Assembly: GCF_965638725.1 (NCBI RefSeq)
Contig: NC_134963.1
Location: forward strand, 11,188,501-11,252,500
Origin: Aptenodytes patagonicus
Taxonomy: Eukaryota; Chordata; Aves; Sphenisciformes; Spheniscidae
Reading direction: 5' to 3'
DNA length: 64,000 nucleotides
In this document: in pieces, positions 1 to 18,081 of the stretch
Position numbering within the stretch: position 1 is the first letter of the stretch
Layout: the number at the start of each line of letters is the position of its first letter
Translations under genes and position numbers: made by a program
Notes under the pieces: generated by a model
Told to the model about the DNA's origin: nothing
Seen by the model: only the letters and a program-made list of their open reading frames with translations
The model's database searches: none

Positions 1-232
1 AAATCCAAATATGAACCTAGTATTTATAATGGTGCACCTGGATTCATATCTGATGAATAATTGTGAACTGGAGAATGGGCTTCCCAGAGGCTAGTGTAGA
101 ACATGAGTTCTCAGTGGAACAATATTGTTGAGGGTTCCAGAATAAAATAGCAGGAGCTCATAATAGGGTTTAAGGAATGGTATAATTTTAAACTTTAAGT
201 CGTAGCAGTGGTGCTCAGGGTCTGCAGTTTAA

Positions 233-8126
<7,894 letters not shown>

Positions 8127-8434
8127 TCTTCCTGTTGTGACACTGGTGCTCTTCCTACAGACTTTATCCCTATTCTTCTCCCCAAATGGATCTAGGATTG
8201 GCAGGGGTCTCTCTGTCCCTGAAGGGGACACACATTCCACTTGCCAAGAGTTCCCAGTACTGCTGACTTCTGCCCCCATCCCCTCCGCCTAAATGCCACG
8301 TACCAAGAACACTGCGTTAGCACGTGACCTAGCTGAGACCTGTGGCAGCTGTTGGAGCCCTTATATACCTGTGTGTGGACAGTGTAAAGATTCTTTTGTA
8401 TAGGTGCAACATGCACTATTAGGACAACTTTTTA

Positions 8435-8440
8435 AATAAA
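8435..8440 (+). terminator. SMARCB1 poly(A) signal
   Basis: A canonical AATAAA lies 309 bases after the SMARCB1 stop, giving a 3' UTR of about 330 bases. It is the first AATAAA after the stop codon. Confidence 0.75.
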
Positions 8441-8460
8441 AGGAATGCATACTACTTAGG

Positions 8461-10759
8461 TTGAGTTCAGTAAGTTTGAATGCATAGTGAATCTTGCCAT
8501 GTTTTGTGCTATTCTGGTAACTGAGCAGTCCTGGGGCCTAATATTAATGCTTTTGGGTATAATGCTGAACACCCACATGCATTCAGTTTTCCTGAAGCAT
8601 GGTGGAACCTGAGTGCTTTACTTCAACAGATAAAACAGCTCGAAACCCTTTGCTGTAGGGGAAAGTGAGAATGAGACTTAAAACTAGAAGCAGCAAACAC
8701 CTCTCTAAAGGACTGGTCTGTTACCACACTTGGTGCAGTCTGTAATGAACTCGGTGAGGTGTTCAGCTGGCTTACTTGACAAGGGTAGAACAGTTTAACT
8801 GAAGCCACAAACTTAACATTCCTTTCTGTCAGATGTCAACCTGCTGTATGGTGAACCCTTTTTTCTGTGAAGACCGCATCTGGAAAACAACAAAGTCTCT
8901 GAACTGGTACAAAAGTTGAAGCCTGCAGTTACTGAGACTGCAGCTTCTCCTCAGCGAGTGGCTTTGCTGTGGTCATTGTCAGCCCACATAGCTGCCAGTT
9001 ACAGTGCACAGAGCACCCAAAGCAAAGTGGGTGTCTTAAATACCCTTAGCGCTGCAGTGTCAGGATTTTGCAACCCTAGAAACAACCTGTCTTTCCCTGG
9101 GAAGTTTAAAAACAGAAAATCCATTGAAGTGAGATTAAAAAAATTCAAGCTTGCTTAAAAAACTAATTAGAATCTACCTTGCCGTTGAGGTACACTAGCT
9201 CTTTGATAGAGTTCCTACCATGCACTGCCAGAACTGATGAGTGTTGCAAGCAGGGCAGATTTTGCTGGCAGCCTGACAGTTATGTTCAGGCCTTTATGAT
9301 AAAGCCAATAGGTTTTACGATCCTTGCTGATCCACCCACACTGCTAGCACAGTCGAAAAACACTTTCCGGCCTTAATTTATCTTGTTTAGACTTGAGTAA
9401 TAGCAGAGCCACTTCTGATTCCTGGGTGGGAGGGAACTTTTTCCAGATGTTAGTCTGCAGAAACCAAAAACTTGCAATTTAGCAGTATTATTGCAGTCTT
9501 ATCCTAGGCTCCTGTGCCAGAGCAGTACTCTATCCATTATTCCTTATTGGAGAGATTGAAAGGTTATTTCAGCAAGTAAGACAAAACCTGGGACTCCTGC
9601 TGCATCTCAGCCTCCCATGTAGAACACATATTTTGCCTCATGGACATAAAAACTCCAACTCTTCCTGAGAGCACTTCAGCCTCTCTTTGTTATGATCAGG
9701 TACTTCTGCAAGCAGCCTCTTCAGGGAATTTGACCAAAACAAGCAGGAAACTGCTGTAGCCTTAAACTAGCATCTGTGGTGCAATTTTTTAATTACTGTG
9801 AAGCTTGTGGTTACCTAATCCTAAAGTTCACGACAAGGTATGAACACACAAGGACTGCAGCTTCTGTAGTGGGTTTATAAGTACCTCCCTCTGCTTCTCA
9901 AGCCCCAGAGAGGCTGTAGGAATTGTCCCTCCAAGCAGCCAGAGGCAAGGCAGGACAGGGGGCCAAGTCCCAGAAAGATGAGAACTTCTGCCAGCTTTCT
10001 CCATGTGTTAGGACTGCTGGGGAACAGCTGGGAGCAGCTTTCTTGCTCTGTAATCACAACTCCTTAGGTTAATCTAGTACCCTAGCTAAAAGTGTAGCCC
10101 AGCTATTGCATTTCAAAGTCCCATTCAGAAGCAATTTAAAACAGAACATCTGCAGACTTTAAAGACAAACCCTTTCCAGGGATTGAAACGCCAGCTCTGT
10201 GTTCTTAGGTCATGAGCAAAGCACACAGCGAGTACCTGTCGAGTCTGAGGCTGCTTAGCCCTTAGTACCGCTGTGTCTTCTAGAACAAGATTACCATCTG
10301 TGCAGTTCTTTCATCCTCTTCCTAGAGGGAAACATAAGTGCAGCAAAATAGCGTGTTCAAATGAAGTCTGATTTTTCATAAAAAAGGTGTTTTCATGGGA
10401 AGCCCACGGGGGGGGGGGGGGGGCGGCTGTGGTTCAATCTTCCTTTGCCACAAGGCTTCTATATCATTATTCTTATTTGGATGCTGGTTACGGACATTTC
10501 TCTTAGTAGTTTTAGTGGTGGTTTGCAAGCTTGTCTAGCTGAGCAGGCAGCAACGTTACCAAATGAGCTATCGTAAGATACAATGTTTGCAGATTTACTC
10601 CAAAGGCTTTGAGGTCTGGTACAAGCACAGTGTGTACTGCATTAGCAAAAATGATCAAATCCATTTAGTACAGCTGCTCATGGTAGGGACTAGCTTGTTT
10701 AGTTTTCCCCTAAAATTCAGATGTTTCAGAACTAAAAAATTCAACAAGAGTGGAATTAC
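8461..10759. other. SMARCB1-DERL3 convergent intergenic spacer
   Basis: About 2.3 kb between the two 3' ends. I see no coding exon or known repeat family apart from the poly-G run at 10408-10423. Confidence 0.7.
10408..10423. repeat. G16 homopolymer
   Basis: Sixteen consecutive G on the + strand, between convergent genes. Could fold as a G-quadruplex; length may vary or be a sequencing artefact. Confidence 0.8.
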
Positions 10760-10778
10760 ACTGCATGTGCAGACAGCC

Positions 10779-10784
10779 TTTATT
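10779..10784 (-). terminator. DERL3 candidate poly(A) signal
   Basis: AATAAA on the minus strand (tttatt on +), about 800 bases after the DERL3 stop. A good candidate for the end of its 3' UTR; I did not exclude variant signals closer in. Confidence 0.55.
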
Positions 10785-11587
10785 ACTAGTGTCAAGTGCT
10801 ACTTCCAGTCACTGCCTGGATCAAGTGTCCAGCTCTGTCCCCTGTCCTTTCCCAGGCATCCCTTTCTCCAACTAGACATCTGCCCCCACCCCCCACCCCC
10901 AGCCCCTTCTCACGCTCTGCAGTCTTGCTGACAGAAGAGGGGAAGGACATCTTCCAGCTAGCCTGAACTTTCCCCACCAAAAAAGACAAGCCCAAGCAAG
11001 CAGCCTGGCAGTTTTGAGCAAAGTCCTGATGAGTACTGATGAATTGCTGCCTCTGCCCCTGGCAGAAATGGACACACAACTGAAAAATAAAGACTTTAAT
11101 GTAAAGACTCTTTGGAAACAACAACTGAAAAAGGAGTGGGGGACTTAGAGGAAAGGAAGAGGCTGAGCTGCATTCTACCATGGTAGAGTTGGGAGTACTA
11201 CTTCATTGAAAGCCCACAAAGAGGTCTCGCAACAGTGAGAGCCAGGAGCATTAAGTCTTTGTACAGAGGGCAAGAGTGACCTGGCACACAGCAAGAGAAG
11301 GAGTAACTGGTTTAACACCCCATTTGATACTTATTCCCCACTGGGTAACTGAGGGGCCATCACAGCTTCCAGTCCCTGTTCCTAGAATACCTCCATAAGC
11401 ATTCATCAGTTCTTACGTGCAAAGCTCTGTGGAACCACTTGGTACAAGGGGAAGATGGGTTACCCATACAAACAGTGAAACATTACACATCGGAATAGCA
11501 ACTGGTGTTATTCCAGTAGGATCTCTGGGCCACAGCGTAAGTCCAGCTGGAAGAGAGGAATCTGGCCACACGGAGAAGTCCCCTGTG

Positions 11588-11696
11588 TTACTGTGGATGC
11601 TGGTTCTGGTCTTGGTCTCTAGGTTGGTTTTCTGGATGATCCTCAGGGAGAGGGTTATAGTTGGGATCCTCTTCAGGTGTGTCAAATACCATCTTC
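11588..11696 (-). CDS. DERL3: DERL3 exon 7 (last coding exon)
   Basis: 109 bp, [19 protein letters not shown] plus a polar tail, stop TAA at 11588-11590. Acceptor cctcgtcag. The 3' UTR runs on toward about 10760. Confidence 0.93.
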
Positions 11697-14600
11697 CTGA
11701 CGAGGGACATGCCCATCCCACCAAGCAGGCAGGTTAGGAAAGTGAGCTGAGGACAAAACCCCCAGCCCTCCTAGGAACATCCTAACCCTTCACGGGGCTT
11801 GGCTGTATGCCACAACCACCTGCCTATTGCACCAGCACTAACTGTTCTTTTGCTCAGCTCACTATGTAACAATGACAGTACCTGCTTCCTTGATCTCTAG
11901 GTCAGCTTGATCCTCAGCATGAAGCAGAACATATTCTGCTTTCTTAAACTACAGAAATACATCAGAAAAAAATCCTACCGGCATCTAGCATTTCCACAAG
12001 CAGTAAGAACACTCCAGTTCAACTAGCAAAGCTTAAGGTACCAGCAACTGCTTTATGGACCCTGAGTACGTATGTATATAATGTGCAAAGTGCCAGCGCT
12101 TTCTGCAGCAGAGGCATAAACTGTCGAGCTGAGGTGCTATTAGCATGCAATTGTGTCCTATGGTCACCCAACGCCATCACAGACCAGAGTTTGCTATGAA
12201 AGTGACCCAGGCTGGGAAGCAACACAGCAAAGCCCAGAAAGAATCAGCTTTACTTACAGGAAGCCAGGGGTTAACAGCAACTTCTTTCCTCCAGGCTGGT
12301 TGGGGAAAACATCTTCCAAGAAATAATAGATGTGACCCACTGCAATCCCTGGAAAGAGATGTCACCAAGGTCAGGCCCAGCTGTGACTCCTTCGCCAGCT
12401 GAACCAGAGCTTCTGGGAGCTTAAGCAGGATGAAGCTCCAAGAATCCCTCAGCTGTGTACCCATGCCCCAGCTCCCACCAGAGCCACCTGCGCTGCAGTG
12501 TCAGAGGGCCAGGCAGTTTGCTGTGATTGGCACACAAGCAGGCAGGGAGCTTGTCAGCCTGAAGGCAGCACCAGGCACCCAGGAGACGAGACACAGCACA
12601 AGTGTCAGGCAGAGCTCACCATACCCAACTTCTGCCCCTGGGGAAGACACAGCAAAATGCAGGTCACAAGCAAGAGCTCAGGCACGAGGCTGGTCACCCA
12701 GCAACCTCAGCCAGCTCACTTTAGGAAACCCACCATCTGAAGATGAAACCAAGAGACGGTGCTAGTGCCCCAGTAGCATCTGTAAGAATAGAGAGCACTG
12801 TGGCTGCAAAGTGCCCTTGTTCCCAGCACCCGCCAGCTTTGACGTACCCAGTAAGTCGATGATGATGGAGTTGCCCAGGAGCAGAGAGAATCCCATCAGG
12901 ACCCAGGGCAAGAAGGGGGCCTGGAAGTTAAGAAGCCCAAAGAAGTTCATGCGGATATAAGGGTTCCTGCGACTCCACACGTACACCAGCATGATGGTGA
13001 AAGCCTGGCCCAGGAAAAACAGGCTGGCAAAGAGTCCAAATAGCTAGGAACTACCGAGTCAAGGAAAAACCTACCCACCCTGTGCACCACCTCCAGGCAG
13101 CACAGGGTGCCTTGTGACTAGGAAACCCAGAACTACAGGCAGCTGATCGCAGCATGCAAGACATTGCCCATTCCACCAAACCTTTCCTGGGCTGGCTGAG
13201 ATGTACTACCTCCCCCACCCTCGCACACCACATTTCCCTCCCTGCCACTCCAGAACAAGACACTCGGGAGTGGCATGTACAGATTGCTCACTTCTTAAGC
13301 TGCTGTCTACAACCACCAGAGACCAGGGAGCTCATATAGTCATGTCTACAAAGTGACCTTCAGAGAAGGGCCTTCACATTCTTACAGCACTTGGGACACG
13401 TGGCACGTATTAACAACTAGCTCACATCCAGTATCTGCCTTCTACAGAAGAATTTCAGCAGTGAGATGGCTCTTGCAATTCACAACCCTCTTCTCCAGAA
13501 CACAAGGAGAGAGCCAGAGGCAAAAAATTCCCCTGCTCTTGTTGTAGTTGGACTCCAAATCCACCTATGGCCAAGCACGTGGCTGCTGCAGGCACCTGGA
13601 CACTGACTAGCCAAACACCCGAGGGTGGCCAACAGCCATGAGAGTTCACACAGCTTCATGCAGAGCTCTGTGGGGAGAGCAGTGCTCTGAGCCATCTGCA
13701 TAAGACAGCAGCAAGACATTCAGAAAAGGCTTTATGCTTGGGAGGGAGATGTTTCTCCCCATCAAACTATTTTGTCCTACAATAAAAGAACTTAAGATGT
13801 GTGACGGTATCTCCAGCCACTGACAGGTTGCAAGGACAGAGCACTGGGCTCACACTGCCTGACGTGCTGACAGCAGACAGTATGTGGGCACCCCACTCCT
13901 TGTCCTTATAGTTCTGTGTTCTTCCCTGCAGCTGCAGCTTGGTTTTCTGAGCCAGCCTCATGCCAATGGTAGCAGCGCTGCAGTGTGCTCCACCCACCAG
14001 AGATCAGACACAGTTGCCCTGCCGCAGCCGGACAGTTTCTCACAGAGCGTAACAAGGGGCTTCCTTTCAGGCTGAGCTTCCCGAGCACACTGCCACACGT
14101 CCTCTTCTGGGATCAGGCAGCCCATCCCCTTACCAGGTGCATTCAGCACTTCTGCAGACACCAACACAAGTACAGGCAGCTTTTCCTGTATTTTGCTTCC
14201 GATCTAAGCATACTGGGTGAGGCACAGGCCAGGAGACAAGGGTGGGCAAGACGACAAGCACAAGCTGTGCCATACAGCCAGAAGTTGCCCCTCCACCACA
14301 TGCTCAGCAGAGCTCTCCCAAGCCTCAGGGCATGAGCCTGGCAGGCAAGGGGCACAACACGGCTCTCTGGCCCATGGCACCAAGGCGGCTCACAAGCCAG
14401 TTGTTCTCGTCAGCAGGCAGGTACCTGCTACGCACCACACAATACAGCCAGGATACAGAGCACCAGCAGACAAGCCCCACACTTTCCACAGCATCTCAGA
14501 AGACACCAACGAGTCTCAACCGACTCAAAAGGATACTGTCATGAGAAACCCTCCAAAGAGGAACATGAAGACAAAGTCAGCCGTCCTTCCACGGAAGGAG

Positions 14601-16185
14601 CCTTCTTCTAGCATGCGGCAGTACCTGTACCTGAGAGCAGGAGAGAAGGGAGGGGTTGCAGTATAGGAAATTAACAGCTGGCCACCCTGCGTCCCCACAG
14701 CATGACTTTATGGGGAATAAGCCAACTGCAAGCTATTTCATCACAGGAAGCTGTCAGCCAGGTGTCCAAGCCCCAGAGCAGAACAGTGCAAACTTCACCT
14801 CATACTACTGACCCCAGGGAAAGAAAGAGGCATCTGCTGTGCTCCAGCCAGAGCTCGCCCCAGGAATGGGCACTGCTCTCCAGCATGAGCCGCAGCAGCA
14901 CTGCCAGCTTCTTCAGCCTTTTGGCAGGGGCTGCCCTGCAGCAAGCAGAGATGGAGGTGCAGGAGGTGGCCAGAGTTGTCAGGGGAATGGCTTCAATTCA
15001 GACCAAAAGAGCCAAGGGAAGAATCCACAGCCCTAGACTGCTGCCAAGACAAGTCAGCCTGGGGAGGAAGATGGACAGGGGGAATCACGTCTAAGCCAAA
15101 AAGGGAGCAGAGAGCTTCATTGAGACCAAAGGATACAGAAATATCATGTTGAAAAAGAAACTGAATCCCAGGGGCCCAAAAAAGAGGAAGTTGGTGATCA
15201 GCCTCCATATCTGAAAGAGAAGAGAGAGAAGAGAAAAAAGGAGGTGGACAGACAGGTCTCTCCCCATCACATGTACAGCAGCCCATCACCCTATCCACTG
15301 GGGACGCCCAGCCATGCACCCATCCACTCAGAACTATCCCAGGACACCAGACAGCTGCACCACCTTCACGTGGGACCTCCCTCCATTGCCCACATCAGAG
15401 TATCTTGCCCTTCCAGGTGTGGGAAGGAAGATTTCTCTACTTTTCTGGAAGGGATGAACAGCCACAATTCAGCACCCAGAGCCAAAGATCAAATCAAATC
15501 AAATCACTGTTCATCCCTCTCTACAATAAAGCCTTCCCCTCCCAGCCTGACATCAGCTGGCCAAACATCTCAGTGTCACAGAAAAGGAAGAGACAGATTT
15601 TGAGTAAAGGAAAAAGGGAAATGCCGAGATGGTGTATGGCAGGGAAAGGCTGGAAGAAGCCATCTCCATCCAGGCGTCTGTGACAAGAGGGGACACCATG
15701 TTGGCGACCCAGCTCCCGCCAATCAGAGAAGGTTGGAGTAGTGGGAAAGAAGCCCCTTGGGATCATACAGCACTCCCTGACCACCCTGGGGAGCGAGACA
15801 CCCAGGGCCCAGCCTGTCGCGCCCACCCCTCACTGGGAAGGGGCAAGAGGGGCCCCAAAGCCCAGTCAAGGCCTCACCTGGAACTTCCTGAAGATGAGGT
15901 CGGGGTTGAAGTACAGCTGGAAGGGGGTGATGAACTCCAGCTGCTGTGAGAGACAGGCAGAGCAGCTGCCACCCGCCGCCGGGCACCCACTGCTCTCAGC
16001 CAGCCCCCTGGCTCCCCCACCACAGCACCCCCTCAGGGACCCTGACCTCCCCGCCACAGCCTCCCCCCCGCAGGGACCCCGCGCGCCCTCACCACGGCGG
16101 CGGTGGTGAGCACGCAGGCGGTGGTGTAGGCCCGCGTCACGGCCGGCATGCCCAGGTACTCCTGCGCGAAGCCCTGGTAGGCCAT
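11588..16185 (-). CDS. DERL3: DERL3 (Derlin-3), complete
   Basis: Derlins are rhomboid-fold pseudoproteases of the ER membrane that help move misfolded proteins to the cytosol for degradation (ERAD). Seven coding exons on the minus strand, in gene order 16093-16185, 15878-15943, 15137-15210, 14537-14630, 12848-13043, 12258-12348 and 11588-11696, total 723 bp and give 240 aa (human about 235). All junctions are GT-AG with consistent phase. The protein starts [20 protein letters not shown]; the derlin WR motif is W55-R56 ([13 protein letters not shown]), followed by [40 protein letters not shown] and the GxxxG helix at G175-G179 ([16 protein letters not shown]). The tail after [10 protein letters not shown] is rich in Asn, Gln and Asp, ending QDQNQHPQ. 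The family has DERL1-3; gene order next to SMARCB1 and SLC2A11 argues for DERL3 over the close paralog DERL2. Family knowledge says the gene is induced by the unfolded protein response. Confidence 0.95.
12258..12348 (-). CDS. DERL3: DERL3 exon 6
   Basis: 91 bp, [20 protein letters not shown] to TPGFL, with the GxxxG helix. Acceptor tctttccag, donor gtaagt. Confidence 0.95.
12848..13043 (-). CDS. DERL3: DERL3 exon 5
   Basis: 196 bp, [15 protein letters not shown] to IIIDLLG. Carries membrane segments around [19 protein letters not shown]. Acceptor gttcctag, donor gtacgt. Confidence 0.95.
13044..14536 (-). other. DERL3 intron 4
   Basis: 1.5 kb; the overlapping open frames on both strands have no recognisable product. 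Nothing else seen. Confidence 0.75.
14537..14630 (-). CDS. DERL3: DERL3 exon 4
   Basis: 94 bp, [19 protein letters not shown] to GGFLMT, ending in phase 0 at residue 109. Acceptor gctctcag, donor gtatcc. Confidence 0.94.
15137..15210 (-). CDS. DERL3: DERL3 exon 3
   Basis: 74 bp, beginning [16 protein letters not shown] with the WR signature, ending NMIFL. Acceptor ctctttcag, donor gtatcc. Confidence 0.94.
15878..15943 (-). CDS. DERL3: DERL3 exon 2
   Basis: 66 bp, residues 32-53, [14 protein letters not shown] to RKFQ. First luminal loop leading to the WR motif. Donor gtgagg, acceptor ctctcacag. Confidence 0.94.
16093..16185 (-). CDS. DERL3: DERL3 exon 1
   Basis: 93 bp, residues 1-31, [10 protein letters not shown] to CVLTTAAV. 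Start ATG is the complement of 16183-16185 within the CpG island; donor gtgagg. Confidence 0.94.
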
Positions 16186-16511
16186 GGTGAACAGCGACAG
16201 CGCCCAGCCGCGCCGCGGGCCCTTTAACACCCCCCCACGCGCCGCCGCCGCCGCCACGCCCCCCGCGGGCCGCGCCCGGCCAATCCCGACGCGACAGGCG
16301 GCGCGAGCTGGCCAATCGGAGTGCGCCCCATGCCCTCGGCCTCCACCCGCCGCCAACCCGGAATGGACCCGCTGCAGCAGGTGACGGGCCGGGAGGGGGC
16401 GAGCCACTGGGGTGCCGCCCCCTGGAGGCGGGGCGAGCCTCCGTAGCCAATGGCAGCGGGCAGTCCCAGTGACAGGTGGTTGAGGGAAGGCGGGGAAGGG
16501 AAAAAGCAGGT

Positions 16512-16517
16512 CACGTG
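16512..16517. promoter_or_regulatory. CACGTG box upstream of DERL3
   Basis: Palindromic CACGTG 327 bases upstream of the DERL3 ATG and 15 bases from a CCAAT box. The ACGTG core suits XBP1/ATF6 or E-box factors; a second copy is at 16609-16614. Function inferred from motif only. Confidence 0.35.
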
Positions 16518-16608
16518 CCTCCCAGGAGACGGCCAATCAGCGGGAGCGAAGGGTGAAACATTGGGACCGGGGCGGGCTGGCGGGGCGTGGCTGCGTGTGC
16601 GCGCGCTG

Positions 16609-16614
16609 CACGTG
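16609..16614. promoter_or_regulatory. Second CACGTG box upstream of DERL3
   Basis: In context GCACGTGGGG, whose CACGTGG resembles the unfolded-protein-response element TGACGTGG. Motif evidence only. Confidence 0.3.
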
Positions 16615-18046
16615 GGGCTGTGCGGGCTGGGGCCGTGCCCAGCCCTGGTCCTGGTCCTGGTCCCGCAGCTCCGGGCCCCCCCTGGGCCGCGGGGCTCGCC
16701 GCGGCCGGGCTGCGGGGCGGTGACCTGCCTGGTCGGGGGAAGCCTTCCGCCCGGTTCCTGCGCCGGCCGAGGGAGCTGCGGTGCGCTCAGCTCTGGTGCC
16801 CCGCGGCCGGCCCCTCGGCACGCGAGAGCCGGGGGGGGTCTCAGCGGGTTATTCCTGCGACCTGAGAACAGCCGGTTGCTTGGAGGGAGAGGGACGCGCT
16901 GCTGAGAGCTGGGCCGTGAAAAGGGGCACCTGTGTGAGCGCCTCAGCTGGCGTGCCAGGTGCTTTATTGGTCAAAAGGGTCTCGCCTTCGCTAATGCACA
17001 GAGGGCTTTGGGTTTTCGGTAATTCACACTAAAACCCCCACTTCCTCTTGGTTGGAGCAATGAGGGGCTTCCCTGAGCTGTGCGCGATCGCACCAGGCAG
17101 TGCGAGGTCGCTGGAAGAAGCCAAGAGACGGCGTGGTTCCAGCAGGTGCAGTGGGTCGGGCGCCGGCGCGGGGATGCCCTGGGGAATGGTGCATTCAGCT
17201 CCCGAGGAGAGAGCGGAGCGTCTCTGCTCCCCACGTAACTGCGTCACGTGTATTACAAAACACTCTTTGAAAGGATGGTCTGATAAAGGTCTGCATGAAC
17301 CTGACTCCTCCACTCTTGTGCTGATTATGCTTCTCAGAGCTGTCTGCCGTGCTCAGGAGCCAGGTCGAATGTTACAGCCACCCTGGTTTCAGATGGAGGA
17401 ACGGGCCTGGTGTTGGGTTTCTGCAGGAGAGGGTTAAGCTGTCATCAGAGCCTTAATAAGCCATGAGATTTCCCTTTAAACCCTCAGTTAATGGGAAATG
17501 AAATCACCGGCGGGGGAGGGAGTCTTTGTGTTTTCCACCACCTCCATCCTGACTGCCCTTTGATGAAGAACAAAACCCAGCTGGAAGATGAGGGGACAGG
17601 AGGTTAAAGCAACACTGGGGGAGAGAGGGGAGAAGACAAGAGGCAGGTGGGCACCCGTGGGACCAGGGGACAGGTTCCTGGGCGCCCCGGGTGGTGCAGT
17701 GCTGAGAGCCAACTCTGACCTGGCTGCTCCGGGGGGAAGGAGGAACCGCTCCAGGTCAGAGTTGCATTAGGGATCCTGGGAATGGAGTCGAGGGGGGAAC
17801 TTGGACGTTGAACTGCAGCAGTGTCGATAAGCTTGGCTGTGTTGTTACAGGCTTTTGGTGGGAGCTGGGATGGATGTGAGAGCTCTGGCAGGTGGGAAGA
17901 GTGTACGAGGAAAGACCGCTCCTCATCAGGGCCGGGAGCTCTGCAAAGGGCTGCCTGTATTCATGTGGCTGTTTCAGCCCAGATGCCCCGCTGCTGCAGC
18001 TCGCAGCCCCAGCAGAAGGGGCGACTGAGTTTAAGAACTGAGAGCA

Positions 18047-18081
18047 AATGAGTGAATAATGAATGAAATAAATGAATAAAT
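18047..18081. repeat. AATGA/AATAA microsatellite
   Basis: Imperfect run of AATG, GAATAA and AAATAA units. Short simple repeat. Confidence 0.7.

Larger units (their letters stand above)
15950..17250 (-). promoter_or_regulatory. DERL3 CpG-island promoter
   Basis: GC-rich, CpG-dense stretch covering DERL3 exon 1 and about 1 kb upstream. No TATA box near the start. CCAAT boxes lie at 16280-16284, 16312-16316, 16447-16451 and 16533-16537 (+ sense) and 16560-16564 (- sense), typical NF-Y sites. Runs of GGGCGG-like motifs suggest Sp factors. The island extends well beyond the gene, so a divergent + strand transcript is possible but not shown. Confidence 0.75.

Noticed and set aside
16280-16614. ERSE (CCAAT-N9-CCACG) in the DERL3 promoter
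   Set aside because: Each CCAAT was checked for spacing by eye and none has CCACG at the right distance.
16033-16905. Long open frames on both strands over the CpG island
   Set aside because: GC-rich sequence lacks stops by composition. Only DERL3 exon 1 within them has homology.
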